The position numbers were made by a program, and so were the translations under genes. The notes beneath the pieces were generated by a model. That model saw only the letters and a program-made list of their open reading frames with translations. It was not told the DNA's origin and did not search any database. From Dehalobacter sp. CP (GTDB lineage Bacteria; Bacillota_B; Desulfitobacteriia; Desulfitobacteriales; Syntrophobotulaceae), in NCBI GenBank assembly GCA_009910795.1, contig VMEE01000083.1:62001-126000 (forward strand): DNA of 64,000 nucleotides. The letters run 5' to 3'. How positions within the stretch are numbered: the stretch's first letter is position 1; every line of letters begins with the position of its first letter. Shown here in pieces: positions 27,816-37,316 of this stretch.

Positions 27816-28181
27816 ATGGATCAAACCACGACAACGATGATGTATTTTGTACTATTTGCAGTTATGATTATCTTTATGTTTGTTTTGCCGAGCAGAAAGC
27901 AGAAACAAGAGCGGCAGAAACTGATGGAGTCCATTAAAATGAAGGCTAAAGTCGTAACGATTGGCGGAATATTGGGCACCATTACCAAAATAAAGGAAGA
28001 TACGCTTATCATCAAGATCGCTAATAACGTTGAAATTGAAATCCTGAAGTCTGCGATCAAAAGTGCTGAAGGCGGCAAAGATACACCTGTCAAGAGTAAT
28101 AAGAAGAATAAGCCTGAACCTGAAGAAGAGGCTGAAGAGACCGAAGTAATCGATGAAGACAACGATGCTGAGGTTAAATAA
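27816..28181 (+). CDS. yajC: Sec translocon accessory subunit YajC
   Basis: Small single-span membrane protein (121 residues) associated with SecDF. One transmembrane helix (about 8-26), then the conserved FVLPSRKQKQERQK and MKAKVVTIGGILGTI segment. The C-terminal 35 residues are highly acidic and low complexity (KPEPEEEAEETEV), a frequent trait of clostridial YajC. A TATAAT lies at 27757-27762 upstream. GGGGGA site before the ATG. A hairpin follows before secD. Confidence 0.92.
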   Translation: MDQTTTTMMYFVLFAVMIIFMFVLPSRKQKQERQKLMESIKMKAKVVTIGGILGTITKIKEDTLIIKIANNVEIEILKSAIKSAEGGKDTPVKSNKKNKPEPEEEAEETEVIDEDNDAEVK

Positions 28182-28260
28182 TAAACTGCGTTAAACAACT
28201 GTTCTGATTACGGAAATTTGTTATTGGCGGAGTTTGAAATCTATTGCATCGTATCCAAAT

Positions 28261-28294
28261 ATAAGCAAGTGCCGTAACACTTGCTTATTGCTTT
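28261..28294 (+). terminator. Terminator or attenuator between yajC and secD
   Basis: ATAAGCAAGTG pairs perfectly with CACTTGCTTAT (11 bp) around CCGTAA. The following T-run is weak (TGCTTTG), so partial read-through is likely. Confidence 0.6.
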
Positions 28295-28298
28295 GAAA

Positions 28299-28328
28299 TT
28301 GACACCTCAAATGCAAAAGGGATATAAT
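28299..28328 (+). promoter_or_regulatory. Sigma-A promoter for secDF
   Basis: A consensus TTGACA at 28299-28304 and TATAAT at 28323-28328, 18 bp apart, about 45 bp before the secD start. Confidence 0.75.
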
Positions 28329-28374
28329 GATGCTTGTATGGGCAAGTCCCTTTATTCTACTAGGAGGAAAAAGA

Positions 28375-29616
28375 ATGAAACGGGGAAATACTTTAAAACT
28401 TGCAGTAACTGTTATTCTCGTTGCTGTTGTCGTTTTCTTTTCGATTCAGCCGCTGACGAATTCTGAAACCGGGATTCCGTTAGGACTTGATTTACGCGGT
28501 GGCGTTCATCTGGTTTTACAGGCTGAACCGGGTAAAGATGGCACAGCGATAACCAACGACGATATGGATAAAGCAAGGGCTGTCATTGAAGAACGTGTTA
28601 ACGGGCTCGGCGTGTCCGAACCCTATATTCAGACAAACTATGATAAAAAGAGAATTATTATTGAACTGGCCGGAGTTGCTGATCCCGATGAGGCTGTTAA
28701 AGTTCTGCAGACAACCGCTAAGCTGACTTTCCGGGATCCAGATGGAAATGTCTTGATGGACGGCTCCATGCTGAAGAATGCCCAGGCAGCGGTCGATACC
28801 TCCAGAGGCCGCACGGATTATGTTGTGCAAATATCGTTTACTTCTGAGGGTACCTCAAAGTTTGCGGATATCACAACGAAATATCTCGGTCAAAAGATTG
28901 GTATCTATATGGATGAGCAAAAGATCCAGGATCCGGAAGTTTCTGTGCCGATTGTGGACGGACAAGGTCAGATCCAGGGCTATTCGTCGCTGGAAGAAGC
29001 AGCCCAGTATGCTGTTATGTTCCGTTCCGGTGCATTGCCGGTCAGCATGAGCATTGTTGAAAAGAATCAGGTGGGTGCGCTTCTGGGGGCGGATTCTTTG
29101 AATAAGAGTTTAAATGCGTGCGTCATTGCGCTTATCTATATTTTCTTATTCATGTTGGTGCTCTATCGTTTACCGGGTCTGGTCGCTGACTTTTCGCTCG
29201 TTGTTTTTTCAGTGATTGTACTCTGGGTCTTATATGGAATCGGGACGGTTCTTACTTTGCCAGGCATTGCAGGGTTCGTCCTATCTATTGGAATGGCTGT
29301 CGATTTGAATATTATTGTCTACGAAAGAATCAAGGAAGAACTTAAGCTTGGCAAATCGCTGCGGGCTGCCGTGGATGCCGGATTCAGCCGGGCCTTCATT
29401 ACTGTATTTGACTCCAATATTACGACCATTTTTGCTGCCTTGGCATTATTTCTGCTCGGGTCTGCTTCGATCAAAGGTTTTGCGATTACACTGATTGTCG
29501 GTATCGTAGCGAGCCTGTTTACGGCCATTACGTTTACCCGCTGGGTTATGCGCTGGATTGTCGGCATTAACCCGCGTATGAGCAAATGGCTGTTTGGCGT
29601 AAAGGAGGTAAAATAA
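28375..29616 (+). CDS. secD: Protein translocase subunit SecD
   Basis: SecD uses the proton motive force to help pull proteins across the membrane with SecF. 413 residues from the ATG at 28375 (TAGGAGGAA site); an upstream in-frame ATG at 28327 overlaps the promoter and is not used. TM1 at about 7-25, then the GLDLRGGVHLVLQ motif, the large external P1 region, and TM2-6 from about 255 with AVDLNIIVYERIKEEL, typical of the RND-like family. It is a separate gene from secF, 0 bp apart. Confidence 0.96.
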   Translation: MKRGNTLKLAVTVILVAVVVFFSIQPLTNSETGIPLGLDLRGGVHLVLQAEPGKDGTAITNDDMDKARAVIEERVNGLGVSEPYIQTNYDKKRIIIELAGVADPDEAVKVLQTTAKLTFRDPDGNVLMDGSMLKNAQAAVDTSRGRTDYVVQISFTSEGTSKFADITTKYLGQKIGIYMDEQKIQDPEVSVPIVDGQGQIQGYSSLEEAAQYAVMFRSGALPVSMSIVEKNQVGALLGADSLNKSLNACVIALIYIFLFMLVLYRLPGLVADFSLVVFSVIVLWVLYGIGTVLTLPGIAGFVLSIGMAVDLNIIVYERIKEELKLGKSLRAAVDAGFSRAFITVFDSNITTIFAALALFLLGSASIKGFAITLIVGIVASLFTAITFTRWVMRWIVGINPRMSKWLFGVKEVK

Positions 29617-30615
29617 GTGGCTGACAAATATAAAGATAAAAAAGCACTCAAAAATACGGCCCCGGTCGTTACCCCTGCCGCCAGTGAGGCCAGTTATGAT
29701 GATGTCAAGCATGATCATAGATTATATTTTAATATTGTAAAAAAACGCTATATCTGGTTTGCGCTTTCTTTGCTTCTCTTGATTCCTGGTATTGTTTCTC
29801 TTTGTACGCAGGGACTGAATCTCAGCATCGACTATAAAGGCGGTTCGATGTTTAATATTCAGTTTAACGAAAAAGTAACGCAGGCAGATATCAATCAGGC
29901 CATGGATTCTGTTGGGCTGACCGGTAGCGTACAGCTGACGAATGGTGACATATCGGCTATCGTCAGAACGGAAGCTTTGGATCAGACCAAGAGGGACGAG
30001 CTTCTGGCGGCAATTCAGAAACAGGCTGGAACGTTCGATATGAAAAATGTTGAAGAACAGCTTGTTCAGCCGGCAATTGGCGACGAACTTAAATCAGGTG
30101 CGATCAAGTCGCTGGCAGTTGCCTCACTTTTGATTCTGATTTATGTTTCGTTCCGTTTCCGTTTTGTTTATGCTGTTTCGAGCGTCATTGCGCTTCTGCA
30201 TGATATACTTATTACGTTAGGCTTGTTCTCAATATTCCAGTGGGAAATTGATGCAGCGTTTATTGCGGCGATTCTCACCATCTTTGGTTATTCGATTAAT
30301 GATACTGTCGTCATCTATGACCGTATCAGAGAGAATGAAAGACGCATGAAAAAGAAAGACAGCTTCGAGGATATGGTGGACAAATCTGTCTGGCAGACGA
30401 TGGGTCGTTCCGTAAAGACTGTCTGCACCGTACTGATCGCTCTGCTCGCAATATTCTTCCTGGGCGGAGAATCGACCAGATCATTCTCCCTGGCAATGAT
30501 TATCGGCGTATTTTTCGGCGCCTATTCTTCCATTTGCATTGCCAGCCAGCTTGTCGTTGAGATTAAAAAAAGAACCAGCGGAGACAATAAAAAGGATAAT
30601 CCGGCTGAAAGCTAA
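29617..30615 (+). CDS. secF: Protein translocase subunit SecF
   Basis: Partner of SecD, 332 residues with GTG start immediately after the secD stop (the site AAAGGAGG lies in the end of secD). TM1 near residue 45, the LSIDYKGGSMFNIQF motif, and the C-terminal TM bundle with GYSINDTVVIYDRIREN. The first 35 residues are a charged cytoplasmic tail. A strong terminator ends the operon. Confidence 0.96.
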   Translation: MADKYKDKKALKNTAPVVTPAASEASYDDVKHDHRLYFNIVKKRYIWFALSLLLLIPGIVSLCTQGLNLSIDYKGGSMFNIQFNEKVTQADINQAMDSVGLTGSVQLTNGDISAIVRTEALDQTKRDELLAAIQKQAGTFDMKNVEEQLVQPAIGDELKSGAIKSLAVASLLILIYVSFRFRFVYAVSSVIALLHDILITLGLFSIFQWEIDAAFIAAILTIFGYSINDTVVIYDRIRENERRMKKKDSFEDMVDKSVWQTMGRSVKTVCTVLIALLAIFFLGGESTRSFSLAMIIGVFFGAYSSICIASQLVVEIKKRTSGDNKKDNPAES

Positions 30616-30631
30616 ATTTATACTATCTTTC

Positions 30632-30662
30632 AAGGACCCCGGATTTTCCGGGGTCCTTTTTG
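30632..30662 (+). terminator. Terminator after secF
   Basis: AAGGACCCCGG pairs perfectly with CCGGGGTCCTT (11 bp) around a 5-nt loop, with five T in a row at the end. Confidence 0.93.
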
Positions 30663-30785
30663 ACATTCATGGAGAAATTAAAGTCGCGTGGCCTGCTTAT
30701 ATTTAACATCTCGTATGAAGGGACTACAGCTGGCAAAGGGCAGCGCTACTTACTGATATATATCATACATTGATAACTAACAATT

Positions 30786-30893
30786 AGTCTCTGTAATGTA
30801 TAGACAGCGTAAGCGGAGCATGGATTGCGCAGCGCGGCTATTTGTGCCATGGAGGGCGCAATTTGCCGAAAGCGGCTATACATTATGGAGACC
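30786..30893. repeat. Palindromic element D (type 1 variant)
   Basis: The outer arms are AGTCTCTGTAATGTATAGAC and GGCTATACATTATGGAGACC. The interior is AAGCGGAGCATGGATTGCGC, a GTGCCATGGAGGGCGC hairpin and CCGAAAGCGG. It occupies much of the 317-bp gap between secF and the next gene. Confidence 0.8.
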
Positions 30894-30932
30894 AGCCCAA
30901 GTAATATATGACACTTAGAAAGGACGAGGTTA

Positions 30933-31664
30933 ATGAAGCTGACAGTTCTGGGCTGCTGGGGAGCATATCCCGAAGCAGGAGAGGCAACATCAGGTTATCT
31001 CCTGCAGACAGGCAGGCATACGGTCCTATTGGACTGTGGCAGCGGGGTATTGGCGAATTTATGGAAGCATGTTTCCCATGAGCAGATCGACGCGGCTTTT
31101 ATCTCCCATTTTCACCATGACCATACGGCAGACCTCGGCTGCCTTCTGTATGCGAGCAAATTTGCGTTTGCGTTTAAGAAAAGAACGCAGCCGCTTCCTG
31201 TCTATGCGAGTAATCAGCCGAGACGTTTTAAGGAATTGACCTTCGGTGAATACAGCAGCGGTATAGAAATAAAGCCGGACGCGGTTCTCGATCTTGACGG
31301 CTTAAAAATATCCTTTGCGCCAACCGTCCATGATGCCTACAACCTGGCAATGAGGTTTGAATATGCCGGCAAAGTCCTGGTCTATACCGGTGATCTTGGG
31401 CCTGCATCTGATTTAAGCCGGTTTGAGGGCGGAGCAGATTTGCTGATTACTGAATCAAGCCTGTATGCCCATGAAACCGGCTTATTCCAGGGGCATCTGA
31501 CCTCTACCGAAGCTGCAGCCCTGGCAAAACAACTTGGGGCGAAAGCACTTCTGCTGACTCATTTTCCGCATATTGGTGAAACAGCAAAGCTGGCAGACGA
31601 AGCTTCCCAATGTTATGCCGGCAAAATCTATCTGGCGAAAACCAATCTTACAGTAGAATTCTAA
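30933..31664 (+). CDS. Metallo-beta-lactamase-fold hydrolase, RNase Z/YhfI-like
   Basis: A 243-residue cytoplasmic hydrolase of unknown substrate. The metal motif HFHHDH (about 62-67) lies in ISHFHHDHTADLG, with further ligands in HDAYNLAMR, YTGDLG and LLTHFPH. The overall arrangement resembles RNase Z-like or YhfI-type phosphodiesterases rather than glyoxalase II. ATG start with AAAGGACGAGG upstream. It stands alone between repeat D and ilvB. Confidence 0.82.
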   Translation: MKLTVLGCWGAYPEAGEATSGYLLQTGRHTVLLDCGSGVLANLWKHVSHEQIDAAFISHFHHDHTADLGCLLYASKFAFAFKKRTQPLPVYASNQPRRFKELTFGEYSSGIEIKPDAVLDLDGLKISFAPTVHDAYNLAMRFEYAGKVLVYTGDLGPASDLSRFEGGADLLITESSLYAHETGLFQGHLTSTEAAALAKQLGAKALLLTHFPHIGETAKLADEASQCYAGKIYLAKTNLTVEF

Positions 31665-31690
31665 TGGGAGCAGTGTGCGTCTTTCATTTA

Positions 31691-31728
31691 AGTTAATTAA
31701 CAACAAGTAAGTTAATAAACAACAAGAA
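31691..31728. repeat. Tandem direct repeat of 19 bp upstream of ilvB
   Basis: Two adjacent copies, AGTTAATTAACAACAAGTA and AGTTAATAAACAACAAGAA. They lie about 85 bp before ilvB and 50 bp before a TATAAT at 31780-31785. Possible operator pair or simple duplication. Confidence 0.55.
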
Positions 31729-31813
31729 CATTGAATAGACTGAACTGATATAGTTCGTGCATTTATTTGCGTTCTGTACTATAATACATACAAGAGAGAG
31801 GAGAGATAGCAGA

Positions 31814-33505
31814 ATGAAAATGACCGGAGCACAAGCAATCATTGAATGTCTTAAAAAGGAAGATGTACAAGTCGTTTTTGGCTATCCCGGCGGATCGGTC
31901 TTAACTTTGTATGATGCCCTGTATATGTCCGGATTTCCTCATGTTCTGCCAAGACATGAACAGGGCGCAATCCATGCTGCCGACGGCTACGCCAGAGCAA
32001 CCGGCAAGGTCGGCGTGTGTATGGCGACTTCCGGCCCTGGGGCCACGAATCTTATCACTGGAATTGCCACAGCCTATATGGATTCTATCCCGCTGGTGCT
32101 GATTACCGGTCAGGTTGCAGTATCTTTTTTAGGGCGGGATTCCTTTCAGGAAGCGGATATACGCGGGATCACAACCCCGATTACCAAACATAATTACCTG
32201 GTTAGGGATGTCAGGGATTTGCCGAAGATTGTAAAAGAAGCTTTTTATATTGCACGTACAGGCCGTCCGGGCCCTGTTTTAATTGATATTCCGAAAAATA
32301 TCTTTGCGGAAGAAATAGATTTTGAGTATCCCGCAGAGGTTAATCTAAGAGGCTATACCCCGATCTGCGAGGGAGACAGCCAGATGATGAATGCCGTATT
32401 TGACGAGCTTAAATTCGCCAAAAAGCCTTTGTTTTTCATCGGGGGCGGCTTGAATCTGTCGGACACTTCTGAAATCATGCAAAAAATAATAGCCTATACC
32501 GGGGTGCCAACTGTCTCGAGCCTGATGGGGCTGGGCTGCATCTCGAGTGATGATCCTCATTTTTTTGGCATGATCGGGATGCACGGCACGTATGCCGGGA
32601 ATATGTCCACCACCGAGACGGACCTGCTGATTGGAATCGGCGTACGTTTTGATGACCGGGTCACAGGACGGTTGGATCAGTTTACTTCTAACGCTAAAAT
32701 CGTGCATTTCGATATTGATCCGGCAGAAATCAATAAAAATGTCCGGGCAAATATTCGGGTGATTGGCGATCTGCGCTGGACACTTGAGAAGTTCTATCAA
32801 AAACTGCAGGAAAAACCTGCCCAAGAATGGCAGGATCAGTTTAAGCCGTGGCTGGAAAAGCTGTCTGGCTGGAAAAAGGAAAAGCCGCTCACGTATAAAA
32901 AAGATACGGATGAAATATTGCCGCAGCCTGTGATTGAAAAGATCTGTGAAATCACAGAAGGAAATGCAGTTATCGTTACGGATGTAGGACAAAACCAAAT
33001 GTGGACCGCCCAGTTCTACGGTTTTAAACACCCAAGGTCACTGCTGACTTCCGGGGGACTTGGAACGATGGGCTACGGCCTTCCGGCTTCCATGGGAGCC
33101 CAGGTCGGGGAACCAAATAAGAAGGTCATTTGCATATGCGGCGACGGAGGCTTCATGATGAATTGCCAGGAGCTGATGACGATTGCCGACTTGAATTTGC
33201 CTGTCAAAGTCATGATCTTAAATAACCAATCTTTGGGGATGGTTGCCCAATGGCAGCGGGAATTTTACAACAGCCATTATGCACATTCCTGTATGAGAAC
33301 GAAAGCAGACTTCGTCGAGATCGCCAGAGCGATGGGTGTTCCTGCCGTCCGTCTTGATAAGAAAGAAGAAATTGAAGCTGTTCTGAAAAAAGCAATCTTC
33401 TCGGAAGGCCCGTTCCTGGTAGATATCCGCATTCCTGAAGAAGAGGACGTTTTGCCGATGGTTCCGACCGGGGCCGGTTTAAACCAAATGATATTGGGGG
33501 GCTGA
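31814..33505 (+). CDS. ilvB: Acetolactate synthase large subunit
   Basis: ThDP-dependent first common step of branched-chain amino acid synthesis (pyruvate to acetolactate, or acetohydroxybutyrate). 563 residues. The start is ATG 31814 with GAGAGGAG upstream; a longer frame exists but would overlap the promoter. Catalytic Glu in PRHEQGAIHAADGYAR (about 50), FAD/substrate region SFQEADIRGITTPITKHN, and ThDP motif GDGGFMMNCQELMT. Followed directly by the regulatory subunit ilvN. ilvC, ilvD and leu genes are not in the window. Confidence 0.95.
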   Translation: MKMTGAQAIIECLKKEDVQVVFGYPGGSVLTLYDALYMSGFPHVLPRHEQGAIHAADGYARATGKVGVCMATSGPGATNLITGIATAYMDSIPLVLITGQVAVSFLGRDSFQEADIRGITTPITKHNYLVRDVRDLPKIVKEAFYIARTGRPGPVLIDIPKNIFAEEIDFEYPAEVNLRGYTPICEGDSQMMNAVFDELKFAKKPLFFIGGGLNLSDTSEIMQKIIAYTGVPTVSSLMGLGCISSDDPHFFGMIGMHGTYAGNMSTTETDLLIGIGVRFDDRVTGRLDQFTSNAKIVHFDIDPAEINKNVRANIRVIGDLRWTLEKFYQKLQEKPAQEWQDQFKPWLEKLSGWKKEKPLTYKKDTDEILPQPVIEKICEITEGNAVIVTDVGQNQMWTAQFYGFKHPRSLLTSGGLGTMGYGLPASMGAQVGEPNKKVICICGDGGFMMNCQELMTIADLNLPVKVMILNNQSLGMVAQWQREFYNSHYAHSCMRTKADFVEIARAMGVPAVRLDKKEEIEAVLKKAIFSEGPFLVDIRIPEEEDVLPMVPTGAGLNQMILGG

Positions 33506-33507
33506 AA

Positions 33508-34005
33508 ATGAAACATACCTTAGTCGTATTGGTGGAAAATAAACCGGGTGTTTTGACCCACGTTTCCGGGTTGATCAGTCGGAGGAACTTTAATATTGAA
33601 AGCATTAACGCCGGCTATACCGAGGAAGCCGACATGTCCAGAATCACCATTGAGGTAGATGCTGATGATGAATATGAATTGGAACAGGTTGTCAATCAGC
33701 TCTCCAAGCTAATTGATGTGATCAAAATCATTGATCTTACCGGAAAGGACAGGGTACACAGAGACCTTGCTCTGATCAAGGTGAAGGCTTCGCCGGAAAA
33801 CAGGGCGGAAATTGTAAACCTCGCCGAAATTTTCCGGGCCCATATTGTCGATGTCAATAAAGAGACCATGATCATTGAGCTGACCGGTGAAGATGTCAAA
33901 ATTGATGCGATTTGCGAACTGCTTGATGACTACGGAATCATTGAAATCGTCAGGACCGGCAAGATTGCGATCTGCCGGGGACCCAAGGCTGCCAAAGATC
34001 TCTAA
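33508..34005 (+). CDS. ilvN: Acetolactate synthase small (regulatory) subunit
   Basis: Regulatory partner giving valine feedback control, 165 residues. An N-terminal ACT domain (LVVLVENKPGVLTHVSGLISRRNFNIESI) is followed by the second ACT-like domain (about 80-160, VHRDLALIKVKASPENRAEI). Only 2 bp separate it from ilvB, with GGGGGGC serving as site. Standard length for the family. Confidence 0.95.
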   Translation: MKHTLVVLVENKPGVLTHVSGLISRRNFNIESINAGYTEEADMSRITIEVDADDEYELEQVVNQLSKLIDVIKIIDLTGKDRVHRDLALIKVKASPENRAEIVNLAEIFRAHIVDVNKETMIIELTGEDVKIDAICELLDDYGIIEIVRTGKIAICRGPKAAKDL

Positions 34006-34182
34006 CATAATATTTGAAGTGTGAACGGGTCTCAGATGCTCGGCAGTTACTGTTATATTCGTAATAAACGAAGCCCCAGCGATGAAGAAGGGATAAGCGT
34101 ATGTATGTCGAAAGTTTGTTAAGACTAGCTCGAAATGGATTGGTTACTCTGGAATAGAATTTTTCAGCAAGGAGGTATACGG

Positions 34183-36054
34183 ATGAATGCTTTTACCCGG
34201 TCGATTGTCCAGGTTTTTCGTGGGTCAGCGAAGGCCTTTCAAACTTTTCCAGCTGCAATTGCCTGTGCTTTCGGTTTTGCCGTCGTAACGTTGATCAGGA
34301 TTCAGCTTGACTGGCCGCAACAAGAACCTTATAACTTTCTGTTTAACAGTCTGCATTGGGCTTTTGCAATGGGTGCGGTATTCAGTCTGACCGTAATTAC
34401 GGCTGCCCAAAGCCGGATTAACCAGAAAAAAACTTTTTTGGCTGCCAACCTGCTCGGTGTCATGGCCGCAGCTGTAACCTTCCTGGCGCTTTACCAGTTT
34501 GGAGGAACGACCCCGGAGGGATCCCACTATGCTGTAGTTACAGTCCTGGCTGCTGCCCGGGTGAGTATGGCTATGCTGGTCAGCTTCCTTGTCTTTACTG
34601 TGCTGGCAGGGTATCCCAAAGAACAGTCTGATTTTTCCAGGTCCTTATTCATGACGCAAAAGGCCTTCTTTATCGCTATCATTTACGGAGCAGTGATTAT
34701 GGGCGGGGCTTCCGGCGTTGCAGGTGCTGTCCAAGCTCTATTGTATCACGGCATGAGCAGCAAGGTTTATATGGTTATCGGGACCCTGACCGGCTTTTTA
34801 GTCTTTACGATTTTTGTGGGTTATTTTCCGGATTTCCGCAAAGGAGAAGTTGACGAACACCGTGAAGTTGCCCAGAAACAGCCGCGGTTTATTGAAATTC
34901 TGTTTGGCAGCATCATGATTCCGATTATCCTGGCGTTGACCGCAGTTCTGCTTCTTTGGGCGGGCAAAACGACTATGAGCGGCATAGGCGCATCGTCTTT
35001 CGTCCAGCTTTCCGGCATTGCCTCAGCTTATACCATCGGCGGGATTTGGCTCCATATGATGGTCACGAATTACGAATCCGCACTGGCAAAATTCTATCGC
35101 CGCGTTTATCCGATCGCCGCCCTGGTGATTCTCGCCTTCGAAGCCTGGGCAGTCGTGATCCAGCTGGGCAAGTCAGGACTTAAAACGATTGAATATTCCT
35201 TCATACTGATCTGGATTGTGGCCTTAGCAGCGGCTGTCCTGCTGATGATACGAAAGGCCAGGTCACATGCTGTAATTGCTGTCCTGACTTGTGTGCTTGC
35301 GGTATTCTCCGTATTGCCAGTCGTTGGCTATCAGGAACTTCCGGTCACTGCGCAGGTAAATCGACTGGAAAAGATCTTAGTCAGCCAGGGAATACTGCAG
35401 GATAACCAGCTGACTCCTTCATCTGTCCAACCGGAACGCGCAGTACGTGAATCGATTACCGATGCAGTTGACTATCTGGCCAGTGCCAGTGAGGCAAAGC
35501 TGCCGTCCTGGTTTGATCGACGTCTTGCCCAGAGCGATGTCTTCAAAGACAAACTAGGTTTTGATAAAACCTGGCCGGAACCTGAGGATATGCCGGGAAA
35601 AGACAATTATATCGCAACATCCCTGATGTTACCGGCCGAACCCGTAGATATCAGCGGTTACCGCTGGGCTATTAATATGCAGATGGAATCTGTAAAGCAG
35701 ATGGGAAATGTAAATGGGAAGGAATATATCACGATTGACGGCGACAAAGGTACCTATCGCATCTATTGGACGTACCCTGCCAATAACAATATCCCGTCTT
35801 TGAAGATTATGGAAGATGACCGTGTGATTCTCGAACAGGAATTGAACGGTTATCTCGATCAGATTGCTGCGAAGTTCCCGCCGGGTAAGGCGGAAACTTA
35901 TCAGGCAGCTTTGGATGATATGTGCCTGAAGCTGGAGACACCGGAAATAAGCGTGCTGCTTGTTTTCAGCAATATTGATATCAGCTTGGACCCCCGTGAA
36001 GATCGGATCAATTATTGGCTTAACCTTGATGAGTTGTACCTGAAAGAGAAGTAA
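34183..36054 (+). CDS. Polytopic membrane protein, DUF4153-like
   Basis: A 623-residue protein with roughly a dozen transmembrane helices in the first 410 residues and a soluble outer/inner domain of about 210 residues after it (from EKILVSQGILQ). The layout and segments such as FPAAIACAFGFAVVTL and GGIWLHMMVTNYESA fit the DUF4153 group. Function unknown. I choose the ATG at 34183, preceded by AAGGAGGT; the frame is open 16 codons further upstream. It is separate from ilvN by about 180 bp, with its own ribosome-binding site but no clear promoter seen. Confidence 0.6.
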   Translation: MNAFTRSIVQVFRGSAKAFQTFPAAIACAFGFAVVTLIRIQLDWPQQEPYNFLFNSLHWAFAMGAVFSLTVITAAQSRINQKKTFLAANLLGVMAAAVTFLALYQFGGTTPEGSHYAVVTVLAAARVSMAMLVSFLVFTVLAGYPKEQSDFSRSLFMTQKAFFIAIIYGAVIMGGASGVAGAVQALLYHGMSSKVYMVIGTLTGFLVFTIFVGYFPDFRKGEVDEHREVAQKQPRFIEILFGSIMIPIILALTAVLLLWAGKTTMSGIGASSFVQLSGIASAYTIGGIWLHMMVTNYESALAKFYRRVYPIAALVILAFEAWAVVIQLGKSGLKTIEYSFILIWIVALAAAVLLMIRKARSHAVIAVLTCVLAVFSVLPVVGYQELPVTAQVNRLEKILVSQGILQDNQLTPSSVQPERAVRESITDAVDYLASASEAKLPSWFDRRLAQSDVFKDKLGFDKTWPEPEDMPGKDNYIATSLMLPAEPVDISGYRWAINMQMESVKQMGNVNGKEYITIDGDKGTYRIYWTYPANNNIPSLKIMEDDRVILEQELNGYLDQIAAKFPPGKAETYQAALDDMCLKLETPEISVLLVFSNIDISLDPREDRINYWLNLDELYLKEK

Positions 36055-36094
36055 GACAGGGTATCCCTAGAATATTTTTTAATTTTATCGGGTA

Positions 36095-36200
36095 AGTCTG
36101 TGGGTCACAATACCGCTTTTCGGCTGTTGCGCCATCCTTGGCGCAAAAAGCCGCGCTCCGCATCGTGCTCCGCTCACAGCGGAACTGTGTCCCCCAGACT
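36095..36200. repeat. Palindromic element E (type 2)
   Basis: The outer arms are AGTCTGTGGGTCACAATACC and GGAACTGTGTCCCCCAGACT. The core is CCGCTTTTCGG, a GCGCCATCCTTGGCGC hairpin and GCCGCGCTCCGCATCGTGC. The right flank (GATCATAGGGTTATTGAAGC and the following AGGTCTGCATGTCAGAATG) matches that of element B. Confidence 0.8.
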
Positions 36201-36336
36201 GATCATAGGGTTATTGAAGCAGGTCTGCATGTCAGAATGCAGCTCATTATCTAAAGTTTTAAATTGATTTCTAAATTAATGTAGTTCTTGCTCGAATAGT
36301 GGCAGGGACTATTTTTTCATCAAGAGTTTATAAGAT

Positions 36337-36924
36337 TTGGCCAGAGAGTATAATTATTCCAGTGAGAACAGGGCAATACTATACAGGAACAGTACCATAT
36401 CAACCCTAAAGCCTTTATATCCTGCTGAGATATATGATAGGGTTGTTAAGGTACTAGACATTGATAAAAAGCAGGGTGACGGATTGTTGTTTTGGAATCT
36501 GCTGGGTTTGGAGTTAATCCTGATTTGTGCGGCGGGCATAACGCTTCTTGGTAATTACTCCGGTCTCGTGATTGCGGGCCTAATTGTATCTGCAGTCAAT
36601 TTTGCGGTGAATAAACCGGGCAGTATTCTGTTCTGGGAAATCATCATTCTTGCCTATATGTGTTTTGGATTAATTACGGCGTATCTGTTGAATAGAAAAA
36701 CACACAATTTTCGTGTCCTCAAGGTAGCTGGCGGAAGTGTTACTTCGCTGTTCCTGTTTGGAATGCTACTGCCGTTTATACCGGCGATCCTGATTTGGAC
36801 TGCTATTATAGGCATCCCGCTCGTTTTCAACTATCGGAGTATTTCAAGAGCGATTGTGCTTCAAGCAATTTTTAAGTTTATTTTTTGCACAGGTTGGCTT
36901 ATTATAGGAAATATACTATATTAA
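36337..36924 (+). CDS. Membrane protein of unknown function
   Basis: A 195-residue protein with a soluble N-terminal segment of about 50 residues and then four to five hydrophobic helices (ELILICAAGITLL, YSGLVIAGLIVSAVNFAV, ILFWEIIILAYMCFGLITAYL, SLFLFGMLLPFIPAILI, LQAIFKFIFCTGWLIIG). I do not recognise it. The start is uncertain: TTG at 36337 is the only plausible one and lacks a clear ribosome-binding site. It may be co-transcribed with the LapA-like gene 34 bp downstream. Confidence 0.55.
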   Translation: MAREYNYSSENRAILYRNSTISTLKPLYPAEIYDRVVKVLDIDKKQGDGLLFWNLLGLELILICAAGITLLGNYSGLVIAGLIVSAVNFAVNKPGSILFWEIIILAYMCFGLITAYLLNRKTHNFRVLKVAGGSVTSLFLFGMLLPFIPAILIWTAIIGIPLVFNYRSISRAIVLQAIFKFIFCTGWLIIGNILY

Positions 36925-36958
36925 TGATACGAATTAATGATACAAAGGAGGGAAAAGC

Positions 36959-37306
36959 ATGGTCATTTTGTTAGTTTCAATCATTATTGCGCTCATTGTG
37001 GTGATTTTTGCGGTTCAAAATGCAGCAGTTGTTCCAATCCATTTCTTATTCTGGACAGCAGATTTGCCGCTGGTTCTCGTTATTTTCTGTTCGGTCTTCG
37101 CAGGTGCCTTACTGATGTTCTGCCTTGCACTCCGCCGGGAATTGAAGTGCAGGAAAGAAACGAAAGTCAATAAAAAATTTACCAGCAAAAGAGCTGCAGC
37201 TTCGGATGCTGATCCGATCGATATACCGCAAAGAGATAGTCAGAACAAAGACGGTCAAACTGTTGCCAAAGAAAATACTGCCGGCGCTTCTGAAGATCAG
37301 AAATAG
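36959..37306 (+). CDS. LapA-domain (DUF1049) small membrane protein
   Basis: A 115-residue protein with two N-terminal transmembrane helices (residues 2-18 and about 35-58) separated by the NAAVVPIHFLFW segment typical of LapA/DUF1049 proteins, followed by a charged, low-complexity cytoplasmic tail. In proteobacteria LapA works in lipopolysaccharide control; in Firmicutes the role is unknown. It has a strong AAAGGAGGG site and lies 10 bp before recJ, so it is probably in the recJ-relA operon. Confidence 0.75.
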   Translation: MVILLVSIIIALIVVIFAVQNAAVVPIHFLFWTADLPLVLVIFCSVFAGALLMFCLALRRELKCRKETKVNKKFTSKRAAASDADPIDIPQRDSQNKDGQTVAKENTAGASEDQK

Positions 37307-37316
37307 GAATTAATTA

